The position numbers were made by a program, and so were the translations under genes. Positions 59,854 through 64,000 of a DNA stretch of 64,000 bases are shown piece by piece; positions within the stretch are counted from its first letter, which is position 1; each line of letters opens with the position of its first letter. The stretch is taken from contig NZ_JAUSVO010000002.1 of the NCBI RefSeq assembly GCF_030814715.1, forward strand, positions 186,001-250,000. Reading direction: 5' to 3'. Source of the stretch: Kaistia dalseonensis. Its GTDB lineage: Bacteria > Pseudomonadota > Alphaproteobacteria > Rhizobiales > Kaistiaceae. The notes beneath the pieces are model-generated. The model was not told the DNA's origin. It made no database searches and saw nothing but the letters and a program-made list of their open reading frames with translations.

Positions 59854-60723
59854 GTGGATATCCTCATACAGCAGGTGCTGAACGGCCTCTCGATCGCGAG
59901 CGTCATCACGCTGATCGCCGTTGGCGTCACCCTCATCTTCGGCCTGACAGGCATCATCAACTTCGCCCATGGCGAGTTCCTGATGGTCGGCAGCATCGTG
60001 ACGTGGATCGCGGTGCAGCAGGGCATTCCGTTCCTCCCGGCCATGCTGATCGCGATCCTCGTCGTGGCGGTCATGGGTTTCGCGCTCGAGCGCGGCCTGT
60101 TCCAGTTCACCCTGACGCGACCGACCAACGGCTTCATCGTTTCGCTCGGCCTGATCATCGTCCTGCAGCACGTCGTCATCCTGTTCTTCGGCCCTAACCA
60201 GAAGAGCATTCCGCGGCCGCTTTCCGGCGTCTGGGATGTCTCGGGCGTTCGCATCGCCTCGGTCCGCGTGATGGTCATCCTCGTCACGATCGCGGTGGTC
60301 GCCATGACCTTCGTCATGATCACCCGCAGCCGTTATGGCCGCGCGCTGCGCGCCGCGGTCGAAGATCGCGATACCGCCGCGCTGATGGGCATTCCCGTCC
60401 GTCGCTATATCACCGGCGTCTTCGTGCTGGGCAGCGCCTTGGCCGGCCTCGGCGGCGCGCTGCTGATCGCGCTCTTCCCGGTCACGCCCTTTACCGGCGG
60501 CACCATGGTCATGAAGGGCTTCGCCGTCGCGCTGATGGGCGGTCTCGGCAATCTGACGGGCGCTGTCGTCGCAGGCCTCATCCTCGGCATCGTCGAGGGA
60601 TTCAGCGCCGGCTACGGCTTCTCCGAATGGACCGACGCCTATTCGTTCGGCCTCATGATCCTCGTTCTTCTCATCAAGCCCAATGGCCTCTTCGGGGGCA
60701 CAAGCGGCCCCAAGATGGCCTGA
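59854..60723 (+). CDS. Liv-type ABC transporter permease (LivH-like)
   Basis: A 289-residue permease with about eight hydrophobic helices, starting at GTG 59854 with GGAG. It includes the family motifs LTGIINFAHGEFLMVG near 30-45 and GRALRAAVEDRDTAALMGIPVRRY near 155-178, the loop that contacts the ATPases. It ends 6 bases before LivM. Confidence 0.9.
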   Translation: MDILIQQVLNGLSIASVITLIAVGVTLIFGLTGIINFAHGEFLMVGSIVTWIAVQQGIPFLPAMLIAILVVAVMGFALERGLFQFTLTRPTNGFIVSLGLIIVLQHVVILFFGPNQKSIPRPLSGVWDVSGVRIASVRVMVILVTIAVVAMTFVMITRSRYGRALRAAVEDRDTAALMGIPVRRYITGVFVLGSALAGLGGALLIALFPVTPFTGGTMVMKGFAVALMGGLGNLTGAVVAGLILGIVEGFSAGYGFSEWTDAYSFGLMILVLLIKPNGLFGGTSGPKMA

Positions 60724-60729
60724 GCGGCG

Positions 60730-61767
60730 ATGAAAGCGTCCCATACCATGAAAAACCGCGCCTCCCCGTTCGCTTCCCTCCTGCCGGCCCTGCTCGTGAT
60801 CGGCGTCCTGGTGCTGGTTCCGGCCCTCGGCCCCAGCAACCGCACGCTGTCGCTCGCAATATCCGCCGGCATCAACATCGTCGCGCTCTATGGCCTCGCC
60901 GTGCTGTTCGGCCAGACCGGCATCCTCTCCATGGGTCATGCCGCGCTGGTCGGCGTCGGTGCCTATGTCGCGGCGATCCTCGCCCGTGATGCGGGCATCG
61001 GCTTCTGGGTCGCCCTGCCGCTCGGGAGCCTCCTGGCGGCGGTGGCAGCGGCCATTGTCGGCGTGCCATCGCTGCGCGTCAGCGGCCACCATTTCGTCAT
61101 CATGACCTTCGCCTTCGGCCAGTTGCTGGCCATCGTGCTGACCAATGGCGGTGACTTCACGGGCGCCGCCACCGGCCTCGACCTGCAACTGCCGGTAACC
61201 TGGTTCGGCCGCGATGCGGGCGAGCTCGTGCCCTATTATTTCATCGTCGTCGCCTTCGTCGCGATCAGCGCGATCGCGAGCTGGGCCATCATCAACTCCT
61301 CCTATGGCCGCACGCTGCGGGCGATCCGCGAGAACGAGAAGCTCGCTGCCTCGCTCGGCATCAATGTCGGCCGGCACAAGATCGGCGCCTTTGTCGTCAG
61401 CGGCCTGTTCGCGGGAGTGTCGGGCGTGCTCCTCGCCTATTTCTTCCGCCATATCTCGCCGAACCAGTTCTCGTCCTTCCCCAGCATCTATCTTGCCCTG
61501 ATGGTGATGATCGGCGGCGCGCGGCTGCTGCTCGGCCCGATCGCGGGCGGCATTCTCGTCTCCTTCCTGCCGGAAATGCTGAACCTCGATCCAGTGGAAT
61601 CGCGCATTCTCTATGGCGTCTGCCTGATCGCGGTCATCCTGCTGCTGCCGAACGGGCTGATCGCCGGCCTGCTGCAGGGCCTGCAGGCGATCGTCAAGGC
61701 CGCCTTCGGCTCGCGCGCGGAGACGCCAGCGGCCGGCGCCAACAACGCATCCGGGGCAAGGCGATGA
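60730..61767 (+). CDS. Liv-type ABC transporter permease (LivM-like)
   Basis: A 345-residue permease with about ten hydrophobic segments: NIVALYGLAVLFGQTGILSMGHAALVGVGAYVAAILA near 48-84, and the coupling loop YGRTLRAIRENEKLAASLGINVGRHK near 195-220. The C-terminal tail is polar and Ala/Gly-rich. The stop overlaps LivG by four bases. Together with LivH it forms the translocation pore. Confidence 0.9.
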   Translation: MKASHTMKNRASPFASLLPALLVIGVLVLVPALGPSNRTLSLAISAGINIVALYGLAVLFGQTGILSMGHAALVGVGAYVAAILARDAGIGFWVALPLGSLLAAVAAAIVGVPSLRVSGHHFVIMTFAFGQLLAIVLTNGGDFTGAATGLDLQLPVTWFGRDAGELVPYYFIVVAFVAISAIASWAIINSSYGRTLRAIRENEKLAASLGINVGRHKIGAFVVSGLFAGVSGVLLAYFFRHISPNQFSSFPSIYLALMVMIGGARLLLGPIAGGILVSFLPEMLNLDPVESRILYGVCLIAVILLLPNGLIAGLLQGLQAIVKAAFGSRAETPAAGANNASGARR

Positions 61768-62486
61768 ACGCGATTCTGGAAATCAGGGGCCTGCGCAAGC
61801 AGTTCGGAGGCGTGACCGCCCTTTCGGGCGTGGACCTCTCCATCGACGAGGGCGAAATCCTCGGCGTTGTCGGGCCGAACGGTTCCGGCAAGACGACCTT
61901 GTTCAATGTCGTCACCGGCGTCTACAAGCCGACGGCCGGCGCCGTCACCTGGCACGGCCGCGACATTACGGGCCTCGTCGCCCATGAGGTATCGGGCGCG
62001 GGCATCGCCCACACCTTCCAGCAGGCGATGGCCTTTCCCGGCCTTCCCGTCTTCGAGAATGTGCAGATCGCCTGCGAGCACGCCCGCAAATCCGCCCGGC
62101 CCTATCCCTGGACCACGCCGGACGCGCTGCTCGACTTTGTCGGCCTGTCCGAACTCGCCCATGAGCGCGCCGGCATCCTGCCCTTCGGCAGCCTGCGCCT
62201 TCTCGGGATTGCGCTCGCCCTTGCGACACGACCTTCGCTCATCCTGCTCGACGAGCCGGCGGCGGGCTTGAACGACAGGGAGACGCAGACCCTCGTTGGT
62301 CTGGTCAAGCAGTTTCCGCAGCATGGAATCAGCGTCTGCGTGATCGACCACGACATGAAGCTGATGCAGATGCTCTGCCGTCGGCTGGTCGTGCTCGATT
62401 TCGGATCGAAGATCGCGGACGGCCTCATCCACGACGTCCTGAACGATCCGAAGGTTCTGGAAGTCTATCTCGGAGGCGTATTGTGA
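61764..62486 (+). CDS. Liv-type ABC transporter ATP-binding protein (LivG-like)
   Basis: A 240-residue ATPase with Walker A GPNGSGKTT near 37-45, signature LPFGSLRLLGIALAL in place of LSYGQQRRLEIARAL (the usual Gln-rich signature is reduced to FGSLRLL), Walker B LILLDEPAAGLND and the switch region VIDHDMKLMQML. Overlaps LivM and LivF by four bases each. Confidence 0.88.
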   Translation: MNAILEIRGLRKQFGGVTALSGVDLSIDEGEILGVVGPNGSGKTTLFNVVTGVYKPTAGAVTWHGRDITGLVAHEVSGAGIAHTFQQAMAFPGLPVFENVQIACEHARKSARPYPWTTPDALLDFVGLSELAHERAGILPFGSLRLLGIALALATRPSLILLDEPAAGLNDRETQTLVGLVKQFPQHGISVCVIDHDMKLMQMLCRRLVVLDFGSKIADGLIHDVLNDPKVLEVYLGGVL

Positions 62487-63214
62487 CGCTTCTCTCCATC
62501 AGCGATGTCACCACCGGCTATGGCCCGACCGTCGTCAACCGCAACGTCTCCCTGACGCTGCAGGAAAACGAGGTCATCACCATCCTCGGCCCGAACGGCG
62601 CTGGCAAGTCGACGCTGCTGCGCACGATCGTCGGCCTCGTCAAGCCACGGGGCGGAACCGTCATCTTCAATGGCGAGGACCTGACCGGCCGGACGCCCGA
62701 CATTCTCGCCAAGCGCGGCGTCGTGCTCGTGCCCGAGGGGCGGCGCATCTTTGCGGAGATGACGGTCGGCGAGAACCTGCGTCTCGGCGCCTATGCGCGG
62801 ACGGATACCGAAGCGATCGAGGCCGATGTCGGCACGATGGAGGCGTTCTTCCCGATCCTGGCGACGAAACGCCACCAGAAGGGCGGCTCACTCAGCGGCG
62901 GCCAGCAGCAGATGCTGGCGATCGCGCGCGGTCTGATGGCCCGCCCGCGCGTGCTGCTCCTCGACGAGCCGTCGCTCGGCCTCTCCCCCCTGCTCGTCAA
63001 GGAGATCCAGGCGATCATCCTCGGCATCGGCAAGCAGTTCGGCGCATCCGTCCTGCTTGTGGAACAAAACGCCGGTTTGGCCTTGTCCGTCGCCACCCGG
63101 GGCTATCTGATGCAGAATGGCCGCATCGTGACCTCCGGTCCCATCGCCGAACTCAAGGACATGTCGCTGATGCGCGAGCTCTATCTGGGTGGAATTACGG
63201 AACAGGCTTCATGA
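62483..63214 (+). CDS. Liv-type ABC transporter ATP-binding protein (LivF-like)
   Basis: A 243-residue ATPase. Walker A GPNGAGKST near 36-44, canonical signature LSGGQQQMLAIARGLM, Walker B VLLLDEPSLGLSP and LVEQNAGLAL, the LivF-specific switch. Start at GTG 62483 overlapping LivG (GTGA); the stop overlaps the LarA-like gene (ATGA), tying that enzyme to the importer. Confidence 0.91.
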   Translation: MTLLSISDVTTGYGPTVVNRNVSLTLQENEVITILGPNGAGKSTLLRTIVGLVKPRGGTVIFNGEDLTGRTPDILAKRGVVLVPEGRRIFAEMTVGENLRLGAYARTDTEAIEADVGTMEAFFPILATKRHQKGGSLSGGQQQMLAIARGLMARPRVLLLDEPSLGLSPLLVKEIQAIILGIGKQFGASVLLVEQNAGLALSVATRGYLMQNGRIVTSGPIAELKDMSLMRELYLGGITEQAS

Positions 63215-64000
63215 GTCATGATCCGATCGCCGTTTCCTATGGCCGCGGCCATCTGTCGGTAAGCCTGCCGCCGGATGCCGTCGCAACGCTCGTCCGCAAG
63301 CAGCCGCTGCCGAAGCTCGCGGACCCTGCTGGCGCGCTCCAGGCTGCGTTTTCGAAGCCGATCGCGGCCTTGCCGCTGGCCGAACTGGCCAAGGGCCGAA
63401 AGAGCGCCTGCATCCTCATCTGCGACATCACGCGGCCGGTCCCGAACGGGCTCTTTCTGCGCCCGATGATCGAAACCATGATGGCGGCGGGCATTCCGCT
63501 GCAACAGATATCGATCCTGGTCGCGACAGGGCTTCACCGGCCCAATCTCGGCGACGAGCTCGCCGAGCTGATCGGCGATCCCTGGGTGCTCGAGCATGTC
63601 CGGATTGAGAACCATTATGCGCGCGACGAGGCGGCCCATGTCGATCTCGGCCATACACCGACGCGCCACACGCCCGTCAAGCTCGACCGGCTGTTCGTCG
63701 AAGCCGATCTGAGGATCGCGACCGGCCTGGTCGAGCCGCATTTCATGGCCGGCTGGTCCGGCGGCCGCAAGGTCATCGCGCCCGGCGTCGCCCATCACGA
63801 GACGATCCGGACCTTCCATTCCGCGCGCTTCATGGAAGATCCGCTGGCGGTTCAGTGCAACCTCGTCGGCAACCCGCTCCATGAGGAACAGCTTCAGATC
63901 GTCCGCATGCTGGGCGAGGTCTATGCGCTCAACACGGTGCTGGACGAGGACCGCGATCTCGTCTGCATCACCTTTGGCGAGATCATTGCGAGCCACCAGG
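63211..64000 (+). CDS. LarA-family nickel-pincer racemase/epimerase (DUF2088), N-terminal part
   Basis: The first 263 residues of a LarA-like protein, cut by the window end. Motifs: CDITRPVPNG near 71-80; His109 in GLHRPN; His177 and Lys187 in EPHFMAGWSGGRKVIAPG; His203 in TFHSARFM. In Lactiplantibacillus LarA, residues His108, His174, Lys184 and His200 serve as catalytic bases and as the NPN cofactor attachment and nickel ligand; all four are conserved here with matching spacing. LarA homologs racemise or epimerise 2-hydroxy acids. It overlaps LivF by four bases. Confidence 0.88.
   Translation, partial: MSHDPIAVSYGRGHLSVSLPPDAVATLVRKQPLPKLADPAGALQAAFSKPIAALPLAELAKGRKSACILICDITRPVPNGLFLRPMIETMMAAGIPLQQISILVATGLHRPNLGDELAELIGDPWVLEHVRIENHYARDEAAHVDLGHTPTRHTPVKLDRLFVEADLRIATGLVEPHFMAGWSGGRKVIAPGVAHHETIRTFHSARFMEDPLAVQCNLVGNPLHEEQLQIVRMLGEVYALNTVLDEDRDLVCITFGEIIASHQ

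Noticed and set aside
59836-61452. 538-residue minus-strand open frame opposite LivH/LivM
   Set aside because: Highly acidic, histidine- and arginine-rich antisense artefact of GC-rich codons; conflicts with two clear permease genes.
1-64000. tRNA, rRNA, CRISPR array or insertion sequence
   Set aside because: I looked for cloverleaf-like repeats, regular spacer arrays and transposase-type motifs and saw none; a scan with dedicated software was not possible.

Overview
The window is gene-dense, high-GC DNA with tightly overlapping genes and many ABC importers. Gene content (solute-transport-rich catabolic operons, rutA/rutF, cobW, LarA-like protein) fits a Hyphomicrobiales-type alphaproteobacterium; that placement is inferred, since no rRNA or housekeeping marker is present. 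I found no tRNA, rRNA, insertion sequence, prophage or CRISPR array.

Layout. (1) 1-6465: a V/A-type rotary ATPase operon reading B(partial)-D-I-K-E-C-like-A, a circular permutation of the order usual for bacterial V-type operons (E-C-A-B-D-I-K). (2) 6577-9458: an HPP membrane protein with a TetR regulator, then convergently an AhpD-like protein and a sulfide:quinone-oxidoreductase-like flavoprotein with an AT-rich BigR-like palindrome upstream. (3) 10042-25840: a sugar or sugar-acid regulon. An eight-gene minus-strand operon (lactonase, periplasmic protein, ATPase, permease, SDR, VOC protein, hydroxyacid dehydrogenase, RraA-like aldolase) is divergent from an FCD-GntR regulator. A second ribose-type importer with an epimerase and a hypothetical protein, and a cupin-SDR pair, follow. 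Four copies of one operator motif lie in the four promoters.

(4) 26035-44922: a nitrogen-heterocycle module. It holds a cysteine hydrolase, an amidase, an MFS transporter, a UTRA-GntR regulator, a third ribose-type importer, a DUF1254/DUF1214 protein, and a seven-gene operon rutF-rutA-amidase-cobW-hydantoinase-amidase-small ORF, plus a second flavin reductase. Related operators (consensus about TWTGTYCGKACAWA) recur upstream of these units, suggesting a single regulon. The combination of oxygen-dependent RutA ring cleavage with a D-hydantoinase-type cyclic amidase and several amidase-signature enzymes, without rutC/D/E/G, is the best candidate here for an undescribed pathway.

(5) 45060-55379: an AraC regulator divergent from a nine-gene unit: cytochrome P450, [2Fe-2S] ferredoxin, TIM-barrel isomerase, ATZ/TRZ amidohydrolase (deaminase), BMP-type nucleoside importer (four genes) and a nucleoside hydrolase. 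It looks like oxidative catabolism of a modified nucleoside. (6) 55494-64000: two aldo/keto reductases and a fuconolactonase-like amidohydrolase, divergent from a Liv-type importer followed by a LarA-family nickel-pincer racemase (cut by the window end). A perfect palindrome lies in the shared promoter region.
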